Source of the DNA: Emcibacter sp.
Lineage (GTDB): Bacteria > Pseudomonadota > Alphaproteobacteria > Sphingomonadales > Emcibacteraceae
Length of the DNA: 6,620 nt
Reading direction: 5' to 3'
Assembly: GCA_016765435.1 (NCBI GenBank)
Contig: JAESPY010000122.1
Coordinates: 5,607-12,226 of the forward strand
In this document: positions 5,969 to 6,620 of the stretch, one piece after another
Position numbering within the stretch: the stretch's first letter is position 1
How the letters are laid out: every line of letters begins with the position of its first letter
The notes under the pieces: generated by a model
Told to the model about the DNA's origin: nothing
Database searches by the model: none
The model's input: the letters and a program-made list of their open reading frames with translations, nothing else
Program-made: the position numbers and the translations under genes

Positions 5969-6620
5969 GAGGGGGTTTTTTCTTTTTCTTCATCAAATTG
6001 ATATTTTAATTTCATAATCGCCCCGGCCGTTTCCTCAATAGAGCGCCGAGTCACATTTATCACTGGCCAGCCCCGCCCGGAAATAAGCCGTTGGGCCTGC
6101 TGAACTTCCTGCTTGATCGACTGTTCATCAACATAAGTTGTCTCTTTTTCTTCGTTTAAAGACAACAAGCGATTCTTCCGTACCTGAACCAAACGATCAA
6201 CACTATTGATCAGACCAACAACAAATTTACCCTTAATATTGTCGAGCTCGCGGGGCAGGGGCTGATTAGGCACAATCGGCACATTGGCTGTTTTCATGCC
6301 TTTATTGGCCAGATAAATACAGGTCGGTGTCTTAGATGTCCGAGAAATGCCCACCAATATAATATCCGCATCTTTTAACCCGTCCAGACATTGGCCATCA
6401 TCATGCATCAGGGTATATTGCATGGCATCAATCCGGGCGAAATATTCATCATTCATTTGATGTTGAAGACCGGGCCGCGCAATACTTTTTTGCCCCAAAT
6501 GAAGACCTAATTCCCGAATAATCCCGTGAAGGACAGAAATATAAGGCCAGTCATTTTGCTCACAAGATTTAATTAAAACATCTTCGATATCCTGATTAAC
6601 CAGCGTGAACATGACAATCC
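5965..6620 (-). CDS. ppsR: Pyruvate phosphate dikinase / PEP synthase regulatory protein (DUF299 family), 5' end beyond window
   Basis: Bifunctional regulator that switches pyruvate phosphate dikinase or PEP synthase off by ADP-dependent phosphorylation of a Thr near the catalytic His, and on again by phosphate-dependent removal. The frame has no stop before the window edge: codons for Ile-Val precede the first Met at 6612, giving IVMFTLVNQ, a conserved internal stretch of the family. The true start is therefore outside, and about 55-65 N-terminal residues are missing (usual length about 270-280). Counting from that Met, the nucleotide-binding GISRTSKTP is at 88-96, followed by NVPIVPNQPLP (110-120), GLINSVDRL and the C-terminal GWPVINVTRRSIEETAGAI. 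The C-terminal tail DEEKEKTPS is encoded by A-rich homopolymer tracts. It overlaps maf by four bases. Which enzyme is the target, dikinase or synthase, cannot be told from the window. Confidence 0.95.
   Translation of the reverse strand, partial: IVMFTLVNQDIEDVLIKSCEQNDWPYISVLHGIIRELGLHLGQKSIARPGLQHQMNDEYFARIDAMQYTLMHDDGQCLDGLKDADIILVGISRTSKTPTCIYLANKGMKTANVPIVPNQPLPRELDNIKGKFVVGLINSVDRLVQVRKNRLLSLNEEKETTYVDEQSIKQEVQQAQRLISGRGWPVINVTRRSIEETAGAIMKLKYQFDEEKEKTPS

Overview
The window looks like a chromosomal housekeeping block from an alphaproteobacterium of moderate base composition. The gene content and order point this way: a TimA/Tim44-domain protein next to MltA, divergent from FxsA and SecB, which converge on a PpsR-Maf-AroE-CoaE-DnaQ cluster. 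I recall this arrangement from many alphaproteobacteria. The sequence alone does not let me name a genus.

Left arm, minus strand (1-1807): timA, a membrane-anchored Tim44-domain protein, is followed 13 bases later by mltA, a lytic transglycosylase whose last residues lie beyond the left edge. Both act at the cell envelope. Centre, plus strand (1948-3144): fxsA, a small integral membrane protein, is followed after 150 bases by secB, the export chaperone, which probably has its own promoter. The 140-base gap between timA and fxsA carries plausible back-to-back promoters.

Right arm, minus strand (3199-6620): ppsR (5' end beyond the right edge), maf, aroE, coaE and dnaQ are packed with overlaps of 4, 4, 1 and 0 bases. 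They almost certainly form one transcript with coupled translation. They regulate the pyruvate/PEP node, remove non-canonical nucleotides, make shikimate and coenzyme A, and proofread DNA replication. secB and dnaQ converge on one hairpin terminator whose T-run overlaps the dnaQ stop codon.

The window is coding-dense, with no gap above 150 bases. I see no RNA gene, mobile element, CRISPR array, prophage or defence gene. I found no convincing new system. The points most worth a second look are a repetitive N-terminal extension on SecB, an MltA that seems to lack a lipoprotein signal, and the compact shared terminator.
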